64,000 bases of DNA from Mucilaginibacter sp. OK283 (lineage in GTDB: Bacteria; Bacteroidota; Bacteroidia; Sphingobacteriales; Sphingobacteriaceae): NCBI RefSeq assembly GCF_900110415.1, contig NZ_FODR01000007.1:186001-250000 (forward strand), read 5' to 3'. The notes beneath the pieces are model-generated. The model had not been told where the DNA came from, did no database searches, and worked only from the letters and a program-made list of their open reading frames with translations. Made by a program: the position numbers and the translations under genes. Below, piece after piece: positions 44,674-53,685 of the stretch. Every line of letters begins with the position of its first letter. Position 1 is the first letter of the stretch.

Positions 44674-45135
44674 TTACTTTTGAAACTGGCTGTTCAGTAA
44701 AGCCTCCCAGTCTTTTGCCTGGGTTTCCAGTTGTTTCAGCTTTAATTCATTATCAATAAATTGCTGGTAAAATGGTATGCTGCAAAGCTGCCGGTTTGCC
44801 TGGTCGGCAATTTGCAAAATGATTGATTTTACCGCAGTGCCATTCATGCTTTTCAAAACATAGCAGCGGGCAGCGTTATTCAGGTCGTTTACGGTCACGG
44901 TTTCCTGCGATCCAAAGAGCAAAGCTTTGCCCGATTGTGCCCAGCCTATGATCTTATTACCGATAAACTCCGACCGGCTTATACTGAGTTGATGTTCATT
45001 TGCAATTGCCTGCAGGCGCTGGTTTAGCGCCGCGAATCTTTTTTGTTTTGACCGGCGGGTTATGATCACTACCGGGATAATAAATACAGCTAATAGGGTG
45101 CCCGCAACCAGGGCATTTTCCGTTATATGGTTCAT
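44674..45135 (-). CDS. Hypothetical protein with one membrane segment
   Basis: A 153-aa protein: short periplasmic N-terminus, one helix (about residues 9-25, LVAGTLLAVFIIPVVII), a basic stop-transfer RRSKQKR, then a helical cytoplasmic part (FAALNQRLQAIANEHQLSI) and a beta-rich stretch (GKALLFGSQETVTVNDL). I recognise no family. It is convergent with the beta-barrel protein across the terminator. Composition and length support a real gene. Confidence 0.65.
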   Translation of the reverse strand: MNHITENALVAGTLLAVFIIPVVIITRRSKQKRFAALNQRLQAIANEHQLSISRSEFIGNKIIGWAQSGKALLFGSQETVTVNDLNNAARCYVLKSMNGTAVKSIILQIADQANRQLCSIPFYQQFIDNELKLKQLETQAKDWEALLNSQFQK

Positions 45136-45209
45136 GCTTGATAATTAAAATTGAATAAATACGCGCTGTAATAAACGCGAAGAATTAAAAAACTTAGATC
45201 AGCATGGGT

Positions 45210-45530
45210 TTACCAGAAACCATGAAACGGGAAAAGGATGAGCCGGTAAAACCGGGAGGGTGGCACATTTGAAGCCTGGCTAATGTTGAACCTTGCAAGT
45301 GTGTAAGCTGCACTCAGATCAACAGCGGTAAAGAAAGCTGCCGGATGCACCGTAACCTGTAATGCAGGCGCATTAATTTCGGTATTCGTCTCGGCAATTA
45401 ATTGGTCATGGCGGGTGTTTTGTTTAACACTCGCTTTATTGCTGTCATGTTTGCCGGTATAAGCGTGTGCCTGTCCTGGCCCGCTTATATGTAAAGCGAA
45501 GAACAAGGTAACCACCAATAAAGATTTCAT
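45210..45530 (-). CDS. Small exported hypothetical protein
   Basis: A 106-aa protein with signal peptide MKSLLVVTLFFALHISGPG cleaved near AHA-Y. The mature part of about 80 aa has no recognised domain and ends FYRLILFPFHGFW. The ATG at 45530 is chosen because an exact -7 box on the minus strand (TATCTTTG, 45557-45550) lies 20 bp upstream. An ATG at 45545 would be too close to it, and a longer frame to 45608 runs through that promoter. Function unknown; a periplasmic accessory role is possible. Confidence 0.6.
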   Translation of the reverse strand: MKSLLVVTLFFALHISGPGQAHAYTGKHDSNKASVKQNTRHDQLIAETNTEINAPALQVTVHPAAFFTAVDLSAAYTLARFNISQASNVPPSRFYRLILFPFHGFW

Positions 45531-45549
45531 CAACCTGGACAGCATGGGG

Positions 45550-45557
45550 CAAAGATA
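45550..45557 (-). promoter_or_regulatory. -7 box of the small exported protein gene
   Basis: TATCTTTG on the minus strand matches TAnnTTTG. It decides the start of the downstream gene, since an upstream start would fall before the transcript begins. No clear -33 element. Confidence 0.45.
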
Positions 45558-45635
45558 ATGTTTTTTGGCAGGATGATGGCGAAGCGCATTTACAGCAGGG
45601 AATTGCATTTAAATATTTAACTTTCGTTTCTCATA

Positions 45636-46115
45636 AACTGTGATTTGAGTTGACACGAATTTAAATACAGAAAGTTCAGATTTAATCGAATTTCACGAAT
45701 TTTTCGATTGCGTGTCCTTAAATGGAGGTGCCGAACAATTTTAAAATTCGTGAAATTCGATTAAATTATATCCGACTTAGCAGGTATTCGTGTTTAACTG
45801 TGATTTGAGTTGACACGAATTTAAATGCAGAAAGGTCAGATTTAATCGAATTTCACGAATTTTTCGATTTCGTGTCCTTAATTGGAGGTGCCGAACAATT
45901 TTAAAATTCGTGAAATTCGATTAAATTATAGCCGACTTGACAGGTATTCGTGTTTAACTGTGATTTGAGTTGACACGAATTTAAATGCAGAAGGGGCAGA
46001 TTTAATCGAATTTCACAAATTTTTCGATTGCGTGTCCTTAAATGGAGGTGCCGAACAATTTTAAAATTCGTGAAATTCGATTGAATTGTAGCCGACTTGA
46101 CAGGCATTCGTGTCT
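45636..46115. repeat. Three tandem 160-bp nested palindromic repeats
   Basis: Units begin AACTGTGATTTGAGTTGACA at 45636, 45796 and 45956, so the period is exactly 160 bp. Each unit contains a long inner inverted repeat (TTTAATCGAATTTCACGAA and complement, about 22 bp per arm) around a conserved loop with GGAGGTGCCGAACA. Outer ACACGAAT/ATTCGTGT arms surround it. Copies differ at only a few positions. It is not a CRISPR array, since repeats are contiguous and no unique spacers occur. The motif recurs at 20961-21136. It fills most of the gap 45546-46202. Confidence 0.85.
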
Positions 46116-46202
46116 AAAAAAAATGAAACCTTCGCTGTCGATTTCCCTGATCAATAAATAAAATGCATCCTGTCAAATCAAAAAAATACATAAGTTTAGC
46201 CA

Positions 46203-47264
46203 ATGAAATTTAGCGAAGCGGTTGTAAACAATAAAGATCACAACATTGAATGGATAAATAATTTGCGGCTGATCAGCATGTTTGCCGTTATTGTGTTACA
46301 TACCGCCTCGCCCTTGCTTTTTGGCTATAAAAGTGTGCCTTTAAATGATTGGCTCACCGGCGATGTTTACAACGCGCTTGTGCGCTTTGCTGTGCCGGTT
46401 TTTGTGATGATAACCGGGGCGCTGTTGTTACATCGCCAATATGGGTTGAGAGATTTTTTGAAAAAGCGTATCGGCAGGCTTATTCTTCCTTTTTTGTTTT
46501 GGAGCCTGGTTTATGTTGCCTACCGGCTGTATAACGAGGAGTTTACGTTTACCGGTCATTTGTGGCCCGATGTAAAATTTGTTTTAAATCAACTCAAATC
46601 AGGAGCGTATTATCATTTATGGTATGTGTACCTGTTAATAGGGCTGTACCTGTTTATTCCTGTCTTAGGCAAGTTTGTACAGCATGCTACCGAAAAGGAA
46701 ATATTGTATTTTCTGGTGATTTGGTTTTTGGCGATGTTGTTGGCCACACCATATTTAAGCATTTTTAATACCGCTGTAGATATTCATAATTTTACAGGCT
46801 ATATTGGCTACCTGGTATTAGGTCATTACCTTACTTACAAGCGGTTCAACTTTCGGGCATTGCCGTATATTGCCGCCCTTGTGTTCGTCGCCCTGGTGGC
46901 TTTAATAAGCTGGGGTACCTACTATTTACAGGTAAAAGATCATGAGCTTAAAACATTCTTTTATGAACCGGTTGGTCCTTTTGTGGTTGTGTTGGCTACA
47001 TCCGCTTTCTTGATAGCCAAATACACCAAATTGAAACTTAATAAAACCGTAAAACGCATTTGCGATAATGCGGGTAAATATACCCTCGGTATTTACCTGA
47101 GCCATGCCCTGGTATTAAGCATCTTTGATTTAAACGATATTAATTTTACCATTTTTAACCCTGTGTTGAGCATTCCGTTAATAGCTTTTGTTTGCTTTTT
47201 ACTGTCGTGGCTGTTGGTATATGGCATGAGCAAGGTGCCGGTAATTAAACATCTGGTTGGATAG
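46203..47264 (+). CDS. Membrane acyltransferase (acyltransferase 3 family)
   Basis: A 353-aa polytopic protein with about ten hydrophobic segments. NLRLISMFAVIVLHTASPLLF at about residues 20-40 contains the family's invariant His, and a basic patch FLKKRIGRLILPFLFW follows. Such proteins transfer acetyl or succinyl groups to surface polysaccharides or lipids across the inner membrane (OafA/WecH type). It stands alone after the tandem repeats; the following membrane hydrolase gene is 81 bp away. The acceptor is unknown. Confidence 0.87.
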   Translation: MKFSEAVVNNKDHNIEWINNLRLISMFAVIVLHTASPLLFGYKSVPLNDWLTGDVYNALVRFAVPVFVMITGALLLHRQYGLRDFLKKRIGRLILPFLFWSLVYVAYRLYNEEFTFTGHLWPDVKFVLNQLKSGAYYHLWYVYLLIGLYLFIPVLGKFVQHATEKEILYFLVIWFLAMLLATPYLSIFNTAVDIHNFTGYIGYLVLGHYLTYKRFNFRALPYIAALVFVALVALISWGTYYLQVKDHELKTFFYEPVGPFVVVLATSAFLIAKYTKLKLNKTVKRICDNAGKYTLGIYLSHALVLSIFDLNDINFTIFNPVLSIPLIAFVCFLLSWLLVYGMSKVPVIKHLVG

Positions 47265-47345
47265 CGTTAATCAATTACAATAATTAACAAAACGCAAACA
47301 ATATCTGCGTAAAACCATTATCAAAACAAAATATAAAACCGGCCA

Positions 47346-48389
47346 ATGGATTCAGTTACCCATATTACTTTAGGAGCCTGCATTGGCGAACTTGTATTGG
47401 GTAAAAAATTGGGCAAACAGGCACTGTTATGGGGGGCTGTAGCTCAAAGCCTGCCCGATATTGATAGTGCCGGGGCTTTGTTTCTTCCGCCTGAACAGGC
47501 GCTTTTGGCTCATCGCGGTATAACCCATTCCTTCGTTTTCGCAGTAGTTGTCGGCCTGGCCTTAACCTTTTTGGTCCGGCGGATACATCATAAGGTTTAC
47601 CTGCCGTTTATTATGCTTGCGCTATTTTTTTGTATGCAATTAATGCTGCACGATTTGTTGGATACCTGTAATGCCTACGGTACCGGCCTGCTGGAACCGT
47701 TTAGCCATCAGCGGTTTTCGGTTAACCTGCTTTATGTGGCCGACCCTTTATTTACCATAGGTTTGCTTGTAGCCTTCGTAGTTTTGGTATTAAAAAACAT
47801 CAATTATCAAGGCCGTACGAAATGGGCTTTTGCTGCGATGATGCTCTCCGGTTTATATTTATGCTTAGCCGGTTTTAGTAAATTGTACATAAGCGGCAGG
47901 GTACAGGCAACATTGGAAAAAGATCAGGTCCAACCAGGCTATTTAATTACACCAGCACCCTTTACCAGCATGCTTTGGTATATTGTAGCGCCCATAAACA
48001 ATGGCTATAACACGGCCTACAGTTCGGTATTTGATGGTAACGATAACGCGTTGAATTACCAGTTCCATGCTAAAGATGAAGGGTTATTAAGCAACATTCA
48101 AAATAAAGAATTAATAAATAGCCTCATCACATTTTCAAACGGGTACTATACTATAAACAAGGCCGGAAACAACACCAATATAAATGTGTTGCGGTTTGGG
48201 CAGATACAAGGCTGGGCAGTGGCCGATGCACCTTTCGCGTTTAGTTACCCGCTGGTTGCCGGTAAAAACCAGGCCATGTTGCTGCAGAAAGGCCGCCTGA
48301 GTGGCTGGGACGGTCATTCGCTTAAAATTTATATAAAGCGGATACTGGGCAAAACAGTTATTGAGAATAAACCTAATCACAAAATTTAA
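47346..48389 (+). CDS. YdjM-like membrane-bound metal-dependent hydrolase
   Basis: A 347-aa membrane protein of the YdjM family. The motif SLPDIDSAGALF with Asp-x-Asp, HRGITHS at about residues 56-62 and HDLLDTCNAYG near 100 supply the metal ligands. Four or five hydrophobic segments precede a C-terminal soluble region. The biochemical reaction is unproven; some members link to the LexA/DNA-damage response or phospholipid metabolism. It is 2 bp from the cardiolipin synthase start, so the two are one operon, and a lipid-related role is a reasonable inference. Confidence 0.85.
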   Translation: MDSVTHITLGACIGELVLGKKLGKQALLWGAVAQSLPDIDSAGALFLPPEQALLAHRGITHSFVFAVVVGLALTFLVRRIHHKVYLPFIMLALFFCMQLMLHDLLDTCNAYGTGLLEPFSHQRFSVNLLYVADPLFTIGLLVAFVVLVLKNINYQGRTKWAFAAMMLSGLYLCLAGFSKLYISGRVQATLEKDQVQPGYLITPAPFTSMLWYIVAPINNGYNTAYSSVFDGNDNALNYQFHAKDEGLLSNIQNKELINSLITFSNGYYTINKAGNNTNINVLRFGQIQGWAVADAPFAFSYPLVAGKNQAMLLQKGRLSGWDGHSLKIYIKRILGKTVIENKPNHKI

Positions 48390-48391
48390 AA

Positions 48392-49837
48392 ATGAACTGG
48401 TATTTACCCGCAATTGGCATTTATCTTATTCTGGTTGTTTTCGTTTGCTTTCGTATTTTGTATGACATCCGGTCGGCAACTAAAACTTTCGCGTATTTGC
48501 TTATTACCATTCTTGTGCCGGTAGTTGGTATGGCTATTTATTTTGCTGTGGGCGCCAATTACCGGAAAAATAAATTGTACTCCAAAAAAATTGTGAGCGA
48601 TAGTAAATTACGTGCCGAGATTCGCGAAAAGATTGTACAGGAATCGGAGAAGACATGGAATACTGGTGACGACGATTTAAAAGGCCGTAAAAAGCTTGCC
48701 CATATGCTGCTAAATGATAATAGCCCCTTAACCAGCAATAACGATGTAAAACTGTATATCAACGGCGAAGAAAAATTCCCCGATGTAATAACCGCTTTAA
48801 AAAATGCCAAACACCATATCCACATGGAATATTATATTTATGAGGATGGCGACATTGGTAACCAGATAAAAGATATCCTAATTAAAAAAGCAGCCGAAGG
48901 GGTAAGGGTCCGTTTTATTTATGACGATTTCGGAAGCCGCTCTATACGCCACACCCTGGTGCCCGAATTAATAGCCGGCGGTGTGGAGGCTTACCCTTTT
49001 TATAAGATCCTGTTTATCGCACTCTCCAACCGGACAAATTACCGCAATCATCGGAAGATTATTGTGATTGATGGCTGCACGGGCTTTGTAGGTGGCATTA
49101 ACGTAAGCGACAGGTACATCAATAACAACGGCAAAAAGCAAGTATACTGGCGCGATACGCATGTCCGTATCAATGGCCCCGGGGTATATTACCTGCAATA
49201 CCTTTTTATATGCGACTGGAATTTTAGCGCGGGTAAAAAGCTGAAACTGGAGAAGGATTTTTTCTGTTCGACAGAAAGCGCTAAAGGCGAAGCCATTGTA
49301 CAAATTGCTGCCAGCGGGCCCGACTCGGATATTCCTACCATCATGTTCTCCCTAATCCAGGCTATTGGCATGGCCGAAGAAGAGCTGCTGATAACGTCGC
49401 CATATTTTATCCCCGGCGAAAGTGTTTTGGATGCAATTAATGTGTCTGCCCGTAGTGGGGTTAAAATTAAGCTGCTCGTACCAGGCAAGTCAGATTCAGC
49501 GTTGGTTAACGCCGCGTCGAGGTCATATTACCGCGAAATGCTCGACGCAGGCGTTGAGGTATATTTATACAAAAAAGGATTTGTACACGCCAAAACCCTG
49601 GTAGCCGATGGGCAACTGGCCATTGTTGGCACTGCCAATATGGATCAACGAAGTTTTGAACTGAATTTTGAGGTTAACAGCATAATATATGATGATAAAA
49701 TAGCAGGCCAGTTAAGAGATGTTTTTTACACAGATATTAAAGATGCCGTTAAAATAAATCCCAAAACCTGGGCCAAACGTACCCTGTTTAAACAACTGCC
49801 CGAAAAGCTAATCAGGCTTTTATCGCCGTTGTTGTAG
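48392..49837 (+). CDS. cls: Cardiolipin synthase
   Basis: A 481-aa phospholipase D-superfamily enzyme that condenses two phosphatidylglycerols, or PG and another phospholipid, to cardiolipin. Two N-terminal membrane helices (about residues 4-20 and 35-52) precede two HKD motifs: HRKIIVID (His220) and HAKTLVAD (His399). Each motif is followed by the family's GxxN-type residues (GFVGGIN; GTANMDQRSFELNFE). Domain order and length match bacterial ClsA. It is coupled to the YdjM-like gene 2 bp upstream. Confidence 0.95.
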   Translation: MNWYLPAIGIYLILVVFVCFRILYDIRSATKTFAYLLITILVPVVGMAIYFAVGANYRKNKLYSKKIVSDSKLRAEIREKIVQESEKTWNTGDDDLKGRKKLAHMLLNDNSPLTSNNDVKLYINGEEKFPDVITALKNAKHHIHMEYYIYEDGDIGNQIKDILIKKAAEGVRVRFIYDDFGSRSIRHTLVPELIAGGVEAYPFYKILFIALSNRTNYRNHRKIIVIDGCTGFVGGINVSDRYINNNGKKQVYWRDTHVRINGPGVYYLQYLFICDWNFSAGKKLKLEKDFFCSTESAKGEAIVQIAASGPDSDIPTIMFSLIQAIGMAEEELLITSPYFIPGESVLDAINVSARSGVKIKLLVPGKSDSALVNAASRSYYREMLDAGVEVYLYKKGFVHAKTLVADGQLAIVGTANMDQRSFELNFEVNSIIYDDKIAGQLRDVFYTDIKDAVKINPKTWAKRTLFKQLPEKLIRLLSPLL

Positions 49838-50647
49838 CTATTGCGTTGTCACCCTTAAACTCAAGGTATCTGTTTGCATCGCCGTAAAAATGCCCAGGCC
49901 ATTGGTAACGTTGGTGGGCTCGTTGAGCAAAGCCTGTGAATCGCGGGTGATATTGGTTGTCAGTATATTGATGTATTCCTGGTTTACCCGCATTAATATC
50001 ACTTTATAATGGCCGTAATAGTTAAATGACGATTGTACCAGGTTGTAATAAGATGCGCGCTCCGCGTTAATCTGGAAGCTGGGCTTATTATCACTGCGGA
50101 TGTAAGATATATAATAGGGGTCGTTATCAAGGTTTTTGAACACCAACAGGTGGTACAGCGAATCGGGGTTGCTCCACTTAATGGTGGCCCTTGCCACATC
50201 GGCATATAAAGGGTTGATAGTGCTGGGAACATGAAATATACTATCCGATAGGGTAAAATCTGCAGGTTTGCCCGGCATAATAGTAGTAGCGCTGACTGCT
50301 ACTCCGGCATAGGTAAACTGCATGGTATACGTTTTACCCGTGGTGATAAACGATTGATCGGCATAGGTATATGTGCCGCTTGCGCTTTCGGTTAGCTTGA
50401 CGCTTTTGCTGCCATCAGATACGCTGATGCTTAAACCTGTAAGTGCCGCGCCGTAAGTTGTAGTATCGGTAAGGGCCTTTTGCTGGTAAACTTTGATACT
50501 TAATACCCGGCCGGGGATAAGGTATGATTCTACCACCGGTTTATTGGTAGCCAGTATATCCGACTGATTTTTTTTACACGATGCCAGCAGTATTAAACTG
50601 CCTATTAAGCTCAATGCGATATAGCGTGTATATGTTTTTATTTCCAT
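49838..50647 (-). CDS. DUF4249 lipoprotein
   Basis: A 269-aa lipoprotein with signal peptide ending LLASC (Cys24). The beta-rich mature part (VVESYLIPGRVLSIKVYQQK, SVSDGSKSVKLTESASGTYTY) matches the DUF4249 family of Bacteroidota, which accompanies TonB receptors. It is likely on the outer membrane facing the periplasm or surface. It overlaps the upstream TonB receptor gene by 10 bp, implying translational coupling. Function in the pair is unknown but a SusD-like or assembly role is suggested by context. Confidence 0.87.
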   Translation of the reverse strand: MEIKTYTRYIALSLIGSLILLASCKKNQSDILATNKPVVESYLIPGRVLSIKVYQQKALTDTTTYGAALTGLSISVSDGSKSVKLTESASGTYTYADQSFITTGKTYTMQFTYAGVAVSATTIMPGKPADFTLSDSIFHVPSTINPLYADVARATIKWSNPDSLYHLLVFKNLDNDPYYISYIRSDNKPSFQINAERASYYNLVQSSFNYYGHYKVILMRVNQEYINILTTNITRDSQALLNEPTNVTNGLGIFTAMQTDTLSLRVTTQ

Positions 50648-53454
50648 CTTAAGCTGAGTGTTAGGTTGGGGGTAAAGCCCAGGTAATTTACATTGGTGGT
50701 TATCACCTGGTTGTTTTGCACCTGGTACTCTTTATACCAGGTATTGGTATGGTTGTAAACGTTGAAGAACGACAGGCCTATCGAACCTACTTTGTGACCA
50801 TCAATCTTCAGCAGATCATATGATACCGACATATCCAAACGGTGGTATGCAGGCAGGCGTTCGCCGTTTTTGTCGCTGATGTTCAGGTAAGTTTTACTGT
50901 TGCCATCGGCTGTTTGAATGGTGTAAGTTGATAGGGGGGCAGTATACGGCCTGCCGGTACTGAACAGGAATGTTGCTGCAAAGTTAAACCTGTTGTAATG
51001 GTACATATTGATGGATTTAAACTCATGTCTTACATCCTGGTTAGCGTCGTAATAATAATCGCCAAAGGCGGCAAATTTATTCTGGGCTTTGGCAAGTGTA
51101 TAACTTACCCAGCCGGTGTAGTTGCCCAGCTTTTTTTGTATCAGCAGTTCAACACCGGCATCGCGACCGGTACCTGTATAAAAATCTTCAGTAACAGTTT
51201 GTGTTTGCGGTGCGGCCATCCGGAAGCCACCGCCACCTGTTTGGGTTTGTTTCACTGTGTATTGCGTAAGCCCGGTTAAAGTTTTGTAATAGCTTTCTAC
51301 ACTAATCAAAAATTCATCATTTTCATAGCTAAGGCCGCCTATATAATGCCTGGCCATACCAACCGGGATATTGCTGCCGTTGGATAACACCCAAAAGTTA
51401 CGGTCGCCGGCAAGGATGTCTTGCCGTATCACCTGGTTTTCAAACTGGTAAAACTGCCCGGTAGCACCCTTTACCGTAAAATGCTCGTTCAAATTATAAC
51501 TGGCCGATACACGGGGTTCAAAATAAGGCTTGCCAGTTGGGCCGTAATAGCTGGCCCGCAAGCCTGGCTGTATATGGAAGTTGTTGTTTGGGTCGATAGA
51601 AAGCTCGGCATAAACACCTTCCAGCATGGCGTTGTTATGTTGGTTAATCAGTTTGCCGGTATCGTTTTGGGTGTATTCGTAATCAATTTTTTTGTAGTTA
51701 ACAAAGCCGCCAAAAAGCAGCTTGTAGGTTTCGCCGGCTTGCCATTCCCATTCAGATTTGTAGCCAACATCTTTAAGGTGATTAGTTTCTACCGTGCTGT
51801 TGCTAAAGGTGTGGGCAATGCCATTACTATCCAGCAATGAGCCACCCGAACTGGCGCGTTCCCGGTTGTTGAAATAGGAGGAGTAGGTAATGTAATTGTT
51901 GGAGTATAGTTTTTTACCCCACTGCCTGAACCATTTTACACTGCCGCCAAGATTGCCGTATTTGGTGTAATCGGTAATGCCAATTCCGCTGCCCGATCCT
52001 GAAAGGCCCGGAGGCAAGCCAAGGGTACGGCTGTTATCGGTTTTATCGGTTCCGGAATAATAGCTTACCGAAAGTTTATCCTTATCGCTGATGGTATATG
52101 TGTATTTGGCGTTGGCATCGTAAAAATACGAGGCCGGCGTTACCTGGTTGGCAAAGCCGCCACCACCACGGCCGCCAAAACCGCCGCCACCAAAACCACC
52201 GCCCTGCGATGTTGTTGTCTGGTTAAACTGGTTAAATATCTTGTTATAAAAAGGCCCCTGGTATGACCGCCTGATGGAAAGCAACAGTGTTTCATTTTTT
52301 GATAACGGTGTCTCCAGGAAGCCGCTCGCGCTTAGTAAGCTCAGGTCGACACCCATATTGGTTTCGTTTTTATTGCCTTCTTTGCCGTTAATTTCGGTAA
52401 CGCTTGATAGCCTGCCGCCGTATTTGGAGGTAAAGCCGCCTTTATAAAGCTGCACATCCTTAACTGCACTGGCGTTGAAGGCGCTAAAAAAGCCGTATAA
52501 GTGATCAACCTGGTAAACGGTAAAGCCATCCAGTAAAACCAGGTTTTGATCGGGCGTACCCCCGCGCACATAGGCCCCGGATGATGATTCGTTTGTGCCG
52601 CTCACGCCAGGCATCAGCTGAAAGGCACGCAGAATGTCCTTGTCGCCCATGGTTGGCAGCTTATCTAAATTTGCCGGCGAAAGCTGGAGCACGCCCACCT
52701 GCCTGCTATCAGTGTTCATAACTCCGCTTTTTTTGCCGGTAATATTAACTTCATTTAAGGTGTTTAGCGATGTGTACAGCCCGCATATAAGCGTATTGTT
52801 GATTTTATCGCTGCTAAGCCTGAAATAGTCTGTTTGGTAGCCCGAATAGGATACCTCGACAACACAGGTATCTGAGGGTACCCGTAAAAAAGTAAAGTAA
52901 CCATCAGAATTACTCATTGCCGTGAGGTCGGAGTTCCGGATCTTCACCGAAGCAGATGGAAGCGACTCGCCGGTTAGCTGATCGATCACCCGCCCGTTTA
53001 TGCTGAACATAAAATGCTTGGGGGCTATCTTTGGCGCTATGTCCGGGTCGTCATCATCGGTCTTTTTACGTTTTATTTTGGCATTCGCCGCCTGCAACGA
53101 AAGTTGGTTTAGTTTTTTCAGCCGGGCCAGGTCGTCGGTGTTTTTGAGGATGTAAATGGTGCCGGTAGATTCAATCCAGTACTTCAAATCGTGTTCCTGG
53201 CAAACCTGTTTGATAATGTTTTTTAAAGGCTCTTCAAAAAAATGCTCAACCACATCCATACCTTCCAGTTGGTTTTTATCATACACAATACGGATCTGGT
53301 AGGTGGTTGATATAGTATCAAGCATTTGATCAAGCGTGCACAAAAAAAAGTGGTTGACGATAATGTCTTTTAGCTTTTTTTGTGTTTGCTGCGCCTGTGT
53401 GGCCGAATGGCCTAAAGCTACGATGGTAAATAACAATAAGGAAAATCTCTTCAT
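50638..53454 (-). CDS. STN-domain TonB-dependent outer-membrane receptor
   Basis: A 938-aa receptor. Signal peptide MKRFSLLLFTIVALGHSATQ; STN domain (about residues 25-110, IVNHFFLCTLDQMLDTISTTYQ); carboxypeptidase-regulatory-like domain (about 150-240); plug (about 260-380, LMPGVSGTNESSSGAYVRGG); barrel to the end. Near residue 415 is a Gly-rich insertion (GGGFGGGGFGGRGGGGF) in an extracellular loop. The ATG at 53454 is preferred because it gives a clean signal peptide; ATGs at 53466 and 53499 are alternatives. It follows the LytS/LytTR pair and is coupled to the DUF4249 gene. Ligand unknown. Confidence 0.9.
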   Translation of the reverse strand: MKRFSLLLFTIVALGHSATQAQQTQKKLKDIIVNHFFLCTLDQMLDTISTTYQIRIVYDKNQLEGMDVVEHFFEEPLKNIIKQVCQEHDLKYWIESTGTIYILKNTDDLARLKKLNQLSLQAANAKIKRKKTDDDDPDIAPKIAPKHFMFSINGRVIDQLTGESLPSASVKIRNSDLTAMSNSDGYFTFLRVPSDTCVVEVSYSGYQTDYFRLSSDKINNTLICGLYTSLNTLNEVNITGKKSGVMNTDSRQVGVLQLSPANLDKLPTMGDKDILRAFQLMPGVSGTNESSSGAYVRGGTPDQNLVLLDGFTVYQVDHLYGFFSAFNASAVKDVQLYKGGFTSKYGGRLSSVTEINGKEGNKNETNMGVDLSLLSASGFLETPLSKNETLLLSIRRSYQGPFYNKIFNQFNQTTTSQGGGFGGGGFGGRGGGGFANQVTPASYFYDANAKYTYTISDKDKLSVSYYSGTDKTDNSRTLGLPPGLSGSGSGIGITDYTKYGNLGGSVKWFRQWGKKLYSNNYITYSSYFNNRERASSGGSLLDSNGIAHTFSNSTVETNHLKDVGYKSEWEWQAGETYKLLFGGFVNYKKIDYEYTQNDTGKLINQHNNAMLEGVYAELSIDPNNNFHIQPGLRASYYGPTGKPYFEPRVSASYNLNEHFTVKGATGQFYQFENQVIRQDILAGDRNFWVLSNGSNIPVGMARHYIGGLSYENDEFLISVESYYKTLTGLTQYTVKQTQTGGGGFRMAAPQTQTVTEDFYTGTGRDAGVELLIQKKLGNYTGWVSYTLAKAQNKFAAFGDYYYDANQDVRHEFKSINMYHYNRFNFAATFLFSTGRPYTAPLSTYTIQTADGNSKTYLNISDKNGERLPAYHRLDMSVSYDLLKIDGHKVGSIGLSFFNVYNHTNTWYKEYQVQNNQVITTNVNYLGFTPNLTLSLRWK

Positions 53455-53580
53455 CAGGGGGTACATTTTCTTTGCAACGAAATTGCACCCTATTTTCATC
53501 CACTTAAAATAAATGCGACATCAGGAGAGCTTGTGTAGATAAATGGGGGGAATGTGTAGTGGGTTTTAGTTCATGGGTAA

Positions 53581-53670
53581 TGGATCATTGTTCATGGCAG
53601 CAGCTATAACATGCTACATACCTTGATCTATGAAATGAAGATGTTTTTTTGCACCACGAACAATGATCCA
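53581..53670. repeat. Inverted repeat between the response regulator and receptor genes
   Basis: TGGATCATTGTTC at 53581-53593 pairs exactly with GAACAATGATCCA at 53658-53670 across 64 bp. Flanking TTCATGG/CCATGAA elements extend it. It may stop transcription from the two-component operon, or be a dispersed repeat. Confidence 0.5.
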
Positions 53671-53685
53671 TGAACTATGAACCAA

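Noticed and set aside
45636-46115. Possible CRISPR array
   Set aside because: The repeated 160-bp units are contiguous with no unique spacers, and no cas gene is present. A tandem palindromic repeat is the correct description.
51421-51840. Open frame of 139 codons opposite the TonB receptor gene
   Set aside because: It is antisense to a well-supported receptor with continuous domain signatures, and its protein has no recognisable features. Codon structure of the receptor explains it.
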